From NCBI RefSeq assembly GCF_000801105.2, contig NC_079516.1, forward strand, positions 1,550,001-1,614,000: DNA of 64,000 nucleotides, given 5' to 3'. How positions within the stretch are numbered: the stretch's first letter is position 1; every line of letters starts with the position of its first letter. Positions 33,574 through 46,514 of this stretch are shown piece by piece. This DNA is from Raphanus sativus (lineage: Eukaryota; Streptophyta; Magnoliopsida; Brassicales; Brassicaceae). Under the pieces are notes generated by a model. That model saw nothing but the letters and a program-made list of their open reading frames with translations. It was not told the origin of the DNA and did no database searches. Made by a program: the position numbers and the translations under genes.

Positions 33574-35502
33574 TCAAGGATTGGATCCAAAATGGTTTCT
33601 CTGGTTTGATCTTGGATCAACTCTTGGCGACGGTGCACTGTATCCACTCAGCATCTCTCTGATATTTGAGTACATCACTGACTGTGACGCCTCACCACCA
33701 CCACCACCACCACCACCACCATTTCCACCACTTTTTTCTTGCTCTTTCAACTTCTGAAACAGATACTCTTTCTCTGCCTCCGCCTCGCTCAGCCTCTGTT
33801 TCAAGTAGTTACTCGCATACTCCTCCTCAGTCCTCTCCTTCTTCGCCTTCACGATCCTCTCCAGCCTCTCCGCTTCCATTTTCGCCTCGTTCGCTTTCAG
33901 CTGAAACATCTCCGCCTCGGCTTGTTTCAGCCTCACGATCCTCTCCACTTCCTCTATCTGCTGTTTCTTCTTCTGCCTCTCCATCTTCAGCTCCGCTACT
34001 TCTTTAGCTTTCTCCTCCATCTCTCTCTCGCATTCCTCGAGCCCCATCCTCGCTTTCTTGTACATCCTCGTCTTCTCCTCCCCCACTATCTCCATCTTCC
34101 TCAGTGTCTCCTTCACAACTTCGGCGATTCGGTTGCACGCGTCTTGAGGTGCTATCATCCCTCCACCTTCTCCGTTCTCAAGGCTCTTTGGCGAGTCCAA
34201 CTCAATTTCTTCACTCACAAGAAAAATGGTCAAGACAAAAGAGAAACTTTATAAATTAATACTCCATAAATAAATTGATGAACACAATAATTAATATGTT
34301 TTTTCCCGTTAAAATATGACATACTCGATAAAATAATAAGATAATAATATTTCAAAATTTTTTATAAACAATCCTATAAAAATCATAAACTAATAATTAT
34401 AATATATATAAATTTTATATGCTTTACCTTGGAAGAACATGAGTATCAACTTGGCAGCTGTTGCTTCAGCCAAGCCACCTTTAATCTTATCAATAATCTC
34501 CTCACACTTCCAAAACAGTTTCCTCCCTCTGGTATCTTCACTCCCACGGAATATCCTCCTCACGAAATCAAGCTCCTTCACCAAAGCTTCCCTGTCCCAG
34601 TTCGGCACACAGTGGTGAAACACGTCTTTAACCCAACCGAGCAGCTCAGAAGTACGGTTGCAGGCTCGGCACTTGAACAGCATCTCCCCCATCCCAGCTA
34701 CACTCTTAGCCGAGACTCCCATCGAGATCTCTCCCTCCCTGATGGCACAGTCCGTATGCGTCCAGTGAGAACACACGTCGCATCCGATCCAGCGGCACGT
34801 GTCGACAGCAAAGTCGAACTTGCTGCAGATCACACACATGCAGAGGTTGCAGAAGCCTTTCCTAGTGGCACACATCTCGCAGGAGCAGTCGTCGGCGGGG
34901 AGCTCGTTTTGGCAACCTAAGTTTCTGCATCGTCTGTACAAGAAGATCTCGATGAGATTGGTCTGAGAGAGGTTCATGTTCGGATGCAAGAACGTTTGGA
35001 TTTTAGTCTTTATCACCACGAGGATCACCAGCTGCACTCTGTGAGCCCTCACGAGCGTCTTCGAAGTCAGATCCGAACGCGTCTGAACGATATTCTGCAG
35101 GAACATAAACTCTTCGCCGGGCTGAGAACCGTTTCCATCGAGGATAGCTTTGAGCCCGTTCTTCAACTCCTCGAGATACACTTCTGGTAGACGTTGCATC
35201 CTCTCGGAGACTAGCTCCACTCTCTCTCTAGCTATGTCGAGTAGAGACACCTTGTCGGCGACTGTGACTGACTTCCCGCTGCTCTCTGTCTTCTTCGGCA
35301 TGATGATGGGGTTTGAGGTCGGCCAGGTCTCTTGAGAGCTGGCGCTCTCGGCTGGTGATTCGCGGACGATGATGCCGGAGCTGGAGCGTGAGAGGTGGGG
35401 TGGATCTGAGGATGCGAGGGAGAGAACGGTTTGGAGCTGCTGCTGCTGCTGGCGTGGTGGTAGCATTTGGTGTGGGAGGTTGGATCCTGATGATGTTCCC
35501 AT
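33574..35502 (-). CDS. OBE1: OBERON1-type PHD-finger protein
   Basis: Two coding exons (35502-34428, 34208-33574) sum to 1,710 nt, giving 569 aa. The acceptor at 34208 is chosen over a nearby AG because it keeps the frame (FFQ|EIELD). A Cys/His-rich PHD finger (CEMCATRKGFCNLCMCVICSK region through CDVCSHWTHTDC) is followed by a conserved helical domain and a long C-terminal coiled coil rich in Glu/Lys (KARMGLEECEREMEE onward). OBERON proteins are nuclear, redundant with OBE2, and needed for root and shoot meristem establishment through chromatin regulation. It matches At3g07780. A run of nine glycines near the C-terminus comes from a CCA microsatellite on the plus strand (about 33694-33722). 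A 5' UTR intron (35996-35518) precedes the ATG exon. Confidence 0.93.
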
Positions 35503-36563
35503 CAAATTAAAAATGTCCTGCAAAAGAAAAGGGGAATTACATTTTAAGTTAAAAAAAAAAACAAAGGAGAAACCTTTCAGACACACAGACAATCTAAAGT
35601 GAAGTGACCATAACATCTGTAAGAAGTACGATTCTAACCAACTAAAATGACGTTTTTGAGCTTATAAAAAAATTGAGTCTTTTCATCCAGACACTCACAC
35701 CGACATATGAAAATCACATCCTTGTTGTTCAATTGAGCTGAAGATCAATAATCACTAGTGGAAGCTCAAAAAAACATAAAAGACAGGACAGACTAAACAC
35801 AAAGCAGTGTCTAGAATGAAAGTTCAAAGAATCTGTCTGCGACGTGGATTGAACGCTAGAAAAGTCAAACACGAATCTTTTTTAAATCGGGAGTTAAAAG
35901 ATGTACAGACATAAAACTGAATCAAACCCTCAAAACCACGATTTAGAGAGTTATCAACTTTCTCTTCAGGAAAAAAAAAGGACTAAAAGGACTCACCGGA
36001 GAGATGAATGGAGAGCGTTACGAGTCGCGGAGGACGAAGAACAATTGGTGTGAGAACCCAAAGGGAAAGCTTAAGACTAACAAATGGAAACTTCTTATCT
36101 TTTTTTTATTAAAAACTAAATAAAGTCGTACAGCTGCCAGTTAGTAATACATAACGGTAACCTGACCAGCCGGTGACTTGTGTTGACTTTTGAGCGGAAT
36201 GTATCTTCCCAACGCGTCGGGCCCCCGTCTCAAACCAATCCAATTCATACGCAAACAACGCCCTTGCATTTAATTTTAAATCACCGGGAGTCCCGGAAAG
36301 TTTTAATATTGTCCAATTAAACCCCAAAGATCAAACCTCTCGGTTCTTCTTATTACATCCAAACAAGGAAGTTACTGAAAACAAGCACAACATTCTCAAT
36401 CTGTCTAATATAGCTTACAGAAAATTATTGACTCATTGGTCATTGTTGCTAGATTAAGAATTCTCGAGTTCTACTTATGTTGCTGCTATAATAAAACACG
36501 AAACAATATGATATGAGAAACTGAGAATCGTAGCAGGACAGGGATATTTTTTTAGGCCTCTGT
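35503..36563. other. OBE1 5' UTR intron, promoter, and 3' flank of Hsp89.1
   Basis: The donor GTGAGT at 35996 and acceptor at 35518 define a 5' UTR intron. Beyond about 36050 the DNA is intergenic, with GC-richer patches near 36160-36290 but no supported gene. Confidence 0.5.
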
Positions 36564-39500
36564 TCATTTCTTCCCATCCACTTCGACTGGTTCAACCACT
36601 TCAGCTTCTAACAGCTCTGCATTGTGAGTTTGTGTCATATGCTGCTGTGCCTGGACCTCGGGGCTTGACCATTTCCCGGAAAGCGCCGTATCCATCATCT
36701 CATATATCTTTCCACCGAGCTCTGCTGGATTCTCGGGCTGTACGTATTCAGAAACAACTAAGGTTTTTACTGATCTCATTTTAAGGAAAGAGAAGGAAAG
36801 AACGTTTTGATATTAGACTGCACGTAAAGGCTTACCGTGAAACCACTAGAAACTAGTGCTGCATCATACATAAGATCTATGGCTTTCATCGCTTCTTCAT
36901 CATTTGGGTTACTCTTGTAAGCAGCCTGTGGAAACAAGAAAAAAAAATTACGTCAATATCGAAAGCGGCTTTTAAATTTATTCTGATAGCCAAGAAAGTC
37001 CAAGTGATGATGATTGGTGACTTCACATTTATGTTCTTGATAATCGAGTGGTCAGGATTGATCTCAAACACTCTTCTCCCTTTCATGAACTCGAGGCTTG
37101 TTGTGTCACCAGCTGACTGGGCCTTCATTAGCCTGCCCAGATAACATATTCTCTGTAAGTTCACCAGGAAAAACCATCGGACAAAACAAGTTCTCACTTA
37201 GTCAAAAGGTTAATCTTACCTCTCCATATTGGCTGACCAACCAAATTTACCAGATACAAGAACACAGGGGGATGAACTGAGACGGCTAGAAATTTGAACA
37301 CTGGCAACCTTATCGCCCAATCGTTTCTTTATCCAATCACATGTCTGCCCAAACTCCTTTTTGGCAGCTGCCTCTTTCTCCTCATTCTTGTCACCTGTCA
37401 ATACAGAGAGTGTTACTATGCGACTCAGTGGGATTACAGAACATCCCAAATCAAGGGATTATTGCATCAAGCACTTGCCTAGGTCTAAGTCTTCCTTGCT
37501 GATGTCGATAAAGTCCTTATCCTTGTAAGATTTCAAGCTCTGTATGGCAACTTCATCAATGGGTTCTACCAGATACAGTACCTATAATCAAACAACACAG
37601 AATTATCAATCACCTATTCATCTCTGAATCAATAGGAATATTTGCAAGGAGGTAGGAAGTGTTACCTCAAGCTCCTTCTCCAGAAGCTTCTCGAGGAAAG
37701 GTGCATTCTTAGCACTTGTAATGCTGTCGGAAGCAATGTAATATATAGCTTTTTGTTCAGCTTTCATATTCTCGACGTACTCATCCAAACTGATCATGTC
37801 GTTCTCACTCTGGGAGGAGAAAAATCGAAGCAATGGAGCTATGCGCTTGTGGTTCTCGCGGTCCTCGATGCATCCCAATTTTAGATGTTTGCCGAAATTA
37901 TCCCAAAACTTTTCATAGTCCTGTGTAAGTAAACAGTGTAACAGTGCCATTCTCATTAGTCAGGAATATCATCACCAGAACATAGCAATGATAAGTAACA
38001 AAAGAAAGAGATAAATGTTCTGACACATACTTCTCTATTTTCACTCAAGGAAATCCCCAAAATCATATCAAAAGCTTTCTTCACCAGACGTTTCTTCATG
38101 ATCCGCACCTTTGAGACACAAAAGAAAAACGTAAGGTTAACAATAAATGACACTTATACCAAAGCAGAACAGACATATATCTTGAAGTCTTTGAATCAAA
38201 AATGGATATCATCAGCACTTACAATGCGGCTTTCTTGAAGAATTTCACGGGAGACATTAAGTGGGAGATCGTGTGAATCCACAACACCCTTAATGAAGCT
38301 CAAGTACCGAGGAAACTATTAACAAAGCACAAAAGAATTGGATATCAATACAAAATAGAAATACAGGTTTCTTGATAGACCACACCAACAGAAACTATTC
38401 TCACCAGCTCCCCGTCAAAATCATCTGAAATGAATACTCGCTTGACATAGAGCCTGATGTTCTTTGTCTTTTGATTAACCACGTCATCCTTCCCCATTGG
38501 TGAAACAGGTGGCACGTAAAGGATAGACCTAAACTCGACCTCACCCTACAATAAGGGCATTATCAGTACGATAATTTAAGAACAATCTATCAATAGTGGA
38601 TCAACGTGGTGTCACCATTTTCAACAGATACAATGCATAATCTGTTTCAGGTTTTTTTCATGGAGACGTACTATTTCAACAGATGTTTACCTCTGTTGTG
38701 AAGTGGGATGATGCCAATGGGTCCAAATACTCGTTGAAAGTTTTTCTGTAGAACTCGTTGTACTCCTCTGTAGTCACCTCCTTAGAGTTCCGAAGCTGCA
38801 ATAAAGAGAAAAAACTCGTAAAATTGATTCCAATTTTTCATTCTGAGTACCCACAGGACACATCGAGCAGTCCTTACCCAAATGGGCTGTGTCTCATTAG
38901 TAAGCTCCCAGTCCCAGTATCTCTCAACAACCTTCTTGGTCTTCTTTTTTCTCTGTTAATAAGTGAAAAGAACATGAACTCTTTAGCCAACTATCCCTGC
39001 ACATCTAGCTATTCTCTGATTCTGATCAGAGTATTTATCTGATGCTGATCGAGACAATTCTAAGAAGAGGCAAAAGGAAGCAAGTATACCTCAGTTTGAT
39101 CATCCTGGTCATCTTTTTTTGACTCGTCTGGGTCATCTTCAACTTCAACCTGTATAAGAGAGAACGACATAATGCAAAGCCGGTCAATAAGATATGAATC
39201 TTAGTTGTGTATGGCGCAAGTTTCCCTTGAAGACTGAGCAACTTGGGCATTTATGCGATACTAAAGTTTAAATATATGCCATCACGATGATCATACCTCT
39301 TTTGTGTACCCTTTTTCCTGCCACGTGTATATAGGGAAAGAAACAAACTGAGAATAGTTTTTCACGAGCTTCTGAACCCGCTCTGGATCAGCAAATCCTT
39401 TGTCATCCGGCTACATTAGGCACCCACAACAAAAGAGCTTAGGATGAAGGGTCTTTTTATTACAAAACAAATACTTCAGTTGAGCTACATAATAAAATAC

Positions 39501-41036
39501 CGAAGCATATAACGAACCTTAAGATGCAAAGTAATACGTGTTCCTCTAGGAATGATTAACTGAGGATCAGTCTCTTCCTTAATGGTATAACTGCTTGAAC
39601 CTTCTTCTCCCTCCCATACATATTGCTTATCAGACTTTGGGCTCTTCGTTGACACAGTAACCTTCAAAAAATATAGATAAATGATACATTAGTCAGTTGG
39701 TGAAGATGTGAGCATATCAACGATCATATTACACCAATATCTTAGCGTACCCGATCTGCAACCAAGAAGGCTGAATAGAACCCCACACCGAATTGACCAA
39801 TTAAATTATTGTCACCACCAGCATCCTTGTTATCCTGATATTATTACAAAAAAAAATGCTTAATTGTCAGTGATTCCGATGTAAGATTGGGAAATAGTAG
39901 AATCAGAAAGACAAAGTAGGACCTTTAAAGATTTCAAGAACTTGGCAGTTCCACTTTGCGCAATTTTACCAAGGCAGTCAACTAACTCTTCTCGTGTCAT
40001 ACCTATACCTGAATCACTGGAAAAAGGCACAGACAACGTCTTAAATCCCCTACTCAGTACTAAAATTAAAAAAAAAAATCATACTTTCAAAAAAAGAGAA
40101 GCTATAGTTAGTGACTTACGTGAGGGTTATTACTCCATTCTCCTTGTCTGCATAGATGCGAATATCAAGATCAGCAGCATCCTTTGAAAGCTCAGGGTTT
40201 GTAACGCTTAAATAACGCAGTTTATCCAATGCGTCACTAGCATTGCTGTTGGGAAAACAAATACATGTAGATTGTCAAAAAAAAACGAACATAAGGAACT
40301 TAATTACTAAAACACTTTTAAAAAAAAATCAGGAGAGAGGATATACCTGATAAGCTCCCGAAGAAACACCTCCTTGTTACTGTACAGACTGTTAACGATT
40401 AGGTCCATGAGGCGACTAACCTGTCATTTACATCAAAACATCAGTAAGTAACCACACAGACTTGATCACAAACATCAAGCCAACTAAACAAACAAACAAA
40501 CAAACAAAAAGGAACGTACTTCAGCTTGATATTCGAATTTCTCAGCGGGAGGGGGAGGAGGAGGAGCCTGAGAGGAAGAGTCTGATGCTGCAGCGGTGGA
40601 TTCGTAGCGGTTTCCAATAAACCAATTGGTTTTCATGTTCAAATGAGCCAAGGACTCACTCTTCCTGCACTTTCCATCGGTTAAGGACGAGTACCATCTC
40701 GATTCAGTGTCCCCTCTCTTCACATCCTAAGAAAGAATAAAAAAAGAAAAAACTTAATCCAGTTACTCAATAGCGAAATCTGGCAGTGTAATTCAGCAAT
40801 GAATTGTTTTTTTTTTTTGGTGAACTTTCTGATCATACGAAAGCCAATTGGATATTTAACAGTGACTGAGATTCAGAAAGTAACAATCTTTAGACCAAAT
40901 GAAGGGGAAGTGAGGATGATACCGTGGTAGATGGGGAAGAGCGGGAGATCGAAGTCCCTGCGGCGGCGGCGACGCGGAAGCTTCTGTCGCCGGAGCGAAG
41001 GAGATTCGAGACGGAACGCTTCGAGAGCCTGAGCAT
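36564..41036 (-). CDS. HSP89.1: Organellar HSP90 chaperone (Hsp89.1, TRAP1-like)
   Basis: About 20 exons, from the ATG exon 41036-40923 and exon 40726-40520 down to the last exon ending at 36564; the product is about 800 aa. The first ~70 residues are Arg/Ser/Ala-rich ([20 protein letters not shown]), a mitochondrial-type presequence. The N-terminal GHKL ATPase shows [25 protein letters not shown] and GTRITLHLK; then a short charged linker ([17 protein letters not shown]), the middle domain (RGVVDS-like [20 protein letters not shown]) and the dimerisation domain. It ends in VEVDGKK, without the cytosolic MEEVD or ER KDEL tail, which fits an organelle form. It matches At3g07770. It folds client proteins in an ATP cycle. 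No frame lesion was seen. Confidence 0.92.
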
Positions 41037-41765
41037 AGTTCGCAGCTTTTAGAAAACGATGGAGGATCCGATCCTTTCGATATTGGGAGCAATGAGCAAA
41101 GAAGAAACGATTGGCGGAGAGAGAAGGTTTTAGTAGGGTTTTTGAGCTGAAAGGCGAAGCTTCTCGATATGAATGTGGTCTAGTTACGGTTTAGTGCTAA
41201 TTACAATCGAGATAACGAATCCGGTCCGATTGTGAACCGGGATGGAGTTTTTTTTTTTGTTAACAAACCCCAAATGGCCAACAATATGGCTTTTGGACAA
41301 GTACTGCCTCACCATGTCAGGAGTCATAAATGGGGCATCGTCGTGATGAACCGGTCCCTCTTCCTATGTTGTCGTTTTGTTGTCTATAACCATTCATCAT
41401 GTAACCTAAACCATTGGACAAGTTTTATTTTATCTCTTCAAGGGTTTTTGACATATGTATAACCAGATTACGACATCATCGTGTTAGTCATACTATTATC
41501 TGCCACATAACATATTTGAACAAGCCATATGCTTAAACATCTGAGAGCAAGCTCTGTATACAACCAAAGTAGAAAACTATAATTTTTCCCTTCTTGCAAG
41601 ACTTTAACAAGCCAAAACAGTTTTTTGGCTCCAATTTGTTTTTTTTTCATAGTGCATATAGCTTTTATCTCTACAAACAAACTCAGCCCAAAAAAAGAAA
41701 AAGGAAAAGAAATGGATGAGAAGAGAGACAAGTAGGTACATAAAGAGAGAGCCAACGTGTAATTG
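41037..41765. other. Hsp89.1 promoter and 3' flank of SAM-domain gene
   Basis: Intergenic DNA between two minus-strand genes. AGTAGGGTTTTT near 41131 resembles a telo-box core. No clear heat-shock element array (alternating GAA/TTC) was noticed. No gene is supported. Confidence 0.4.
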
Positions 41766-42843
41766 TCAAGATTCAAGCTTTAGAGATACAACTCGAGACT
41801 GTCGATTGCGCTTAGCCGCCTTAACAAAGACTACCGAGAGACAAGACGGTGCCCACCATGGCCTTCGAACTCTCTGCTCGCCTTTCAAGCAAGCCACTGT
41901 CAAAAGAAACACACATTTTTTACTCCAAATTTTCTGCAGCAACTTCAAAACTGAGGAATGGGATAAGAGAGAGAGAGAACCTTTGATCCTTCGGAGTTCT
42001 TTGCAGAGGGTGATGAAGTCTCCCCATTTCATGTGATGCCTCCTTATGAAATGAAGGATCTGTTCGGTTGTAAACACAGACATGCTTTCTAGATATTCTC
42101 CATTGACGCCGTTTTCTTTGAAAATCAAGCGGTAGCTCCCAAGGTGTATCTCCTCAAGCCAAGATCCAACATCCTGTATAAGTAAAAAGAACAAAAAAAT
42201 CTCCTCATCTACAACTACAAGTAACCCACAGGACACAGAGTACAGAAGAAAAAATCAATAACAGTGGGATCTGAATGAACTAAACCCATATAAGTGGACT
42301 AATTCTATCTATCCCTCACTAATCAGCAAGTGAACATAACCGAACACACCAGCGATGCCCTGAGGTAAAACCATCTCCGAGTAAATGTCCACATCAACAA
42401 AGACATATCCCACAAAGACTAGATGAGCAATTGAGTTTGGTCGATAAGTAGAAGAGGTGTAACAATTTGGAGCAAGAAACAAAAAGAAAAAAAAAAGTAA
42501 TAACAATCAAACATGTTCCAGTTCTCAAGAATCATTATTGGATCAACAACAACAACCCATACTGCAAACTAGGATCATACCTGGAAAAGATCATAAGAGA
42601 ATTAAATTGACTGAATAGTACAGATCAAAATTAGGAAACATGAATTCACAGGACTCTGCAAACACAGCAACAAACAACAAGTCTAACGAAAGAAACATGC
42701 TCAAAATTGAAGAGGTGTGATTGAATTTGAAATACCTCAACAGTCCAGATGAAGAAATCAAGAGGCTCGGGTGGATGATGATGATCTCTGCTGCTCATAG
42801 TAGTCGTCTCCTCTGCACAAATGTCCCAATACAAGTCGATCAT
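41766..42843 (-). CDS. Small SAM-domain protein
   Basis: Three exons (42843-42736, 42173-41981, 41896-41766) sum to 432 nt, giving 143 aa. Residues about 33-100 form a sterile alpha motif: WTVEDVGSWLEEIHLGSYR, NGVNGEYLESMS, and FIRRHHMKWGDFITLCKELR. The C-terminus is basic (KAAKRNRQSRVV). SAM domains usually mediate protein-protein contacts; the partner is unknown. It matches At3g07760. The second intron has a GTTCTC donor, weaker than consensus but frame-keeping. Confidence 0.88.
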
Positions 42844-43981
42844 TTTAGTTTACATGAAAACAAAAAAAGCTCAAAAAGAAAAAACAACATCAAATCCGAA
42901 TTTTTTTTATTTTTTTTTAAAAGGAAATCACGAATTCGCTATCCGATTATAAAGAAAGCACGAAACTTTACCGAGGAGACAGCTGTAAAAGATCTGAAAT
43001 TCAAGCTTTGATTTTTAGGGTTTCAATAGCGAGCGAGAGAGAGAGAGGAGACGATGATAGGTTGGGGACAAATGGGACCATAACTGAAACTGTGCTCTCT
43101 TTTTCTCTCTCTCTCTTACTCCACGCGCCACCGTCTCTCCAATTTTTATTTGAGTTGTTTTTAGTAATTGAAAATTAAAATTTGATTAAAAATCACAAAT
43201 TGTCATGTAGTTAAGATGCTGTTAGTAAATGCCAAAGTGGCAAGTGACACTCTATCTGGTTCGCCTCTCTCAGATACTTTTCTTCTGTATATGTATGGAA
43301 CAAAAATAAACTTAGTGGACATTAAGAAATGAAAAATATAAAATTCATAAGCTTTTTCAGACAAATTTAATTAGTACTCTTTTCCTTTTTTTCTATTCAG
43401 TTTATACCAAATGCTATTTAATTGGGAATGAAGCCAAGCTATGAAGGAAGAAAAAATGTATAGGATTTGGGAGAAAACAGTTGGATGTTTCAAAGTCATT
43501 AACCAAACTCAAAGTTGAGATACACGTGATCATCACTGGTCGTACTATACAGTTAATTTGACCTTTGGGGTGTAATCATGGACCACAAATCTTCTCTTCT
43601 TTCAAACTCCATCAAAACTCTCTTGCTGACCTCATCTCACTTCTCAATCTCTTCTCCCAAAATATCACAATCCTCTCATGTAACTTGTTCTGTTTTTTTT
43701 TCTCACTTTAAAGAAAGATCCATAAACAACGGAGTCGAAAGAGGTAAACACATAGCCTCATTAACAAGTAACCTCCCTTTTAAATTTGTAGACAAATTTA
43801 GTGTTAGCAAAACAAACAGTTTTAACACAAAGCATGGAAAATTAGAACGCATGGAGGATTGTTTTGATTAGCTAAACTGTTCTACAACTTAGATACACAT
43901 AGGATTGATTCAAACATTTGATCGTTCCAAACATATCTCGAGCCTTTTGATTCCCTGAAACTCAAAAAAAGGACTGTAAAG
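42844..43981. other. SAM gene promoter and 3' flank of RRP42
   Basis: Includes a probable 5' UTR intron donor (GTAAAG near 42971), a telo-box (43015-43023) and (GA/CT)n stretches at 43028-43050 and 43098-43125. A plus-strand 97-codon frame at 43578-43871 is serine-rich and lacks recognisable features; I do not call it a gene. Confidence 0.4.
43015..43023 (-). promoter_or_regulatory. Telo-box upstream of SAM-domain gene
   Basis: AAACCCTAA on the coding strand, about 170 bp upstream of the ATG, near the likely transcription start. Confidence 0.4.
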
Positions 43982-45509
43982 TCAAGACTCGTCGTCTTCA
44001 CAGGCCTCTGCAGCTGAAATCTTAGAATCAAGATTGTTCATCAGAGTCTCGGACACATGCTTAGCCACAGAGATCATGTCAAGGATGACGCTCGGGTCTA
44101 AACCAGACCCTCCTCTTTTGGTTAACCCACAGATATGTCCCGCCCGGTTCACGGATATAGACACGGCTGAGCTCATCTGAGACTCCTCTTCCGCTGTTGC
44201 ATCAACTATGTAATGATTCCCCACCTGATAATAAACCAAAGACAAGAGCATTTATAATGGATGCTAATAAACTTTACCTTAAGAAGATGTCTATTGTGTG
44301 ATTCAAACAATGCTTACTTTAGTTAACGTGACTATGACCGGGACACTGGAAGTGTCAAACTGTTGATACTCTTCGTCGCTGATGTCAATCTCTGGCTGCT
44401 CATCATCGGCTACTTCAGCTGAAACTTGGACTTTTGGTATAGCTGTGTTGGTTAAAGCAGCCTGAAGGGAAGCATTAGTCAACAAGTGTACCAAACTACC
44501 AATTTGCAACTTATCTTAAAACTACAAAACCAACTAAAAGACAAATAGACTGAACCAATCTACAATATCACTTAAACGAAAGACCCTTTCTCTGTACCTT
44601 GATGGCAGCACCAAGTGCATCCAATAGATTCCCATCGGAGCTAATGACAAGGCCATCTATGTAAAGGTCCCAGCAGACTCTTCCTTCTTTGATCAAAAGC
44701 GAAGATAGATTTATACCAGCCCCTGCAAAACCAAAAAGAAAGAAATTGCTATAAAAACATTACAAGCTGAAAAGCATAACAATTATGCAGGTTATAAAGA
44801 ACATGAATTGCAAAAAACCTGCTCCACTTTTGCCGCCAAGAAGACAGATTTGAAGAGCCAAAGCAAGCTCAGAAGACAACTCCTCACCTCCTCTCCCCTG
44901 AGTAACACCAAGTTACCAAAGTATTAGAGACTTAAGACCATTAAAAGGTTGAGACTTTGAAGACAAATGTGATGAATATGATATAGACCACAAGAACTAC
45001 AGAACACAAGAGCCAAAGACAAACAATATTAAAAAAGCTCACCCCGAAGGTAGGTTCTGCTGTTGGACTGCAATCAATGAAAACAGCAACCTTTCCTTTA
45101 TCAGGCTGAAGAGAACTTGGCCTCCCAAGCTCAGCCTGCAAGTACACAAGACCACTGCCTTAACATTCATAACATTCATAGTAAAACAGTAACACTTCTC
45201 AGTTAACAATGACAGTAAAGAGAGAGGATAAAGGAAGTACCTTTACACTGGCAATCACATCAGTTCCACCTATCCTAACTCTAGCTGAACCATTAGCCTT
45301 AGAGCCAAACAAAACAGCAATAGAGAAAGTAAGCAAATCTGTTGAAACATAACCATCAGTTCTCGGAGATTTATTACAATTACCTGAGGAATAACACCGG
45401 TTTCGACATAGACGTCACGGTAAGTCAATCTTTTCCGACCATCAGTTCGAAGATCTTGAGCGATCCCACCTTTAATGAAGTTTTGCTCCCCAAACGAAAC
45501 CCCCACCAT
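43982..45509 (-). CDS. RRP42: Exosome core subunit RRP42 (RNase PH-like)
   Basis: Seven exons (45509-45384, 45297-45241, 45135-45043, 44897-44819, 44722-44598, 44461-44318, 44224-43982) sum to 867 nt, giving 288 aa. The RNase PH fold is visible: GIAQDLRTDGRKRLTYRDV at the N-terminus, SARVRIGGTDVIASVKAE, the long insertion ending in VCWDLYIDGLV, and the C-terminal domain with GNHYIVDATAEEE. In the eukaryotic exosome the RNase PH-like ring subunits are mostly inactive structural components, which thread RNA to the catalytic subunits. It matches At3g07750. A 5' UTR intron ends just before the ATG (TGTGTGTAG). Confidence 0.93.
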
Positions 45510-46339
45510 TACTACACACAGACACAACACTCAGCTCTGTTTCTGAGTAAAGTACATAACTTTATGCAGCACAATAAAAAAAAAAGAGAATGTAACCAAC
45601 AAATCTTATTTACCTTCCTTGAGAATTCGATAGAAGACAGCACTCTGAAGTTCCCCGGCGAACCGTAGCGGCGAGTTTTGGATTGGTTTAGGTTAAAAGA
45701 AGCAGTGACAACTTGCCGGTAGGGTTTAAAGATGGCGTGAACGTTATTATTGACTTTTATTAAGGGTAATTTCGTCATTAACTCTATTATGACTTTCCTT
45801 CACTCTTTTTTTATTTTCCTCTTAAACCGTCTGAGCTTTTGACCCCCAAAAAGACAGTCTCAGCTTTTTTTTTTATTTTCCTCTTATACTTCTGTTTGAT
45901 AAAGAAAAAAAAGCTTATAATTTCTGTAAAGTAGACAAAGTGTTTTTTTTGGTCGAAGTAGACAAAGTGTATAAGTTGCTGATTCATAAGGGAACTCATC
46001 ATGACTCATAAGCCCGTATGGTTCCTTCATCTAGAGTCTAGAGAGTTGATGTTTGGTTGCTTGCTTCACAATGCTAACATGTGCTCTCAAACAAATATAT
46101 ATTTAGCCATCATGCATGTTGTGTGTCTCTTTGGTACATATTCCTAACATGCAATTCTCAAACAATATATTAGCCAATAGCCATGTGTAAAAAGGTAGTG
46201 TGTATACAAAAGATGATGGTGAATGTTGGGTCCATAATAATCTTGTCCTCTCGCTTTTTCTTCCCAATATGCCCTTATCCTCAATCTAAGGCCTTTAACT
46301 CAATTAAACTGCAGAATCTAATTCCAGTTTTAGTCTTAA
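45510..46339. other. RRP42 promoter and left flank of block B
   Basis: Intergenic DNA with a T-rich stretch near 45860-45910. No gene is supported. The right end marks where homology with block A begins (T at 46340 matches T at 609). Confidence 0.45.
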
Positions 46340-46514
46340 TGAGAACAATAGTCTGATCTGAGACGTTGCATCAATAATATCATACTCTTGGGAGACAAGA
46401 AACTACTCTGAATCAGATTGTCATCCAACAACATAAGAAACAAGACAATACATTAAATTAAAAACTACAACAACCTGCTTATTTAACACAAGATTTTTTT
46501 ACTACCCTTGCTTC

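Noticed and set aside
33739..34254. 171-codon plus-strand frame rich in Leu/His
   Set aside because: Antisense shadow of the OBE1 coiled-coil exon.
43578..43871. 97-codon plus-strand frame starting with ATG
   Set aside because: Serine-rich, no domain, no homologue recognised, and no promoter or splice context; could be chance.
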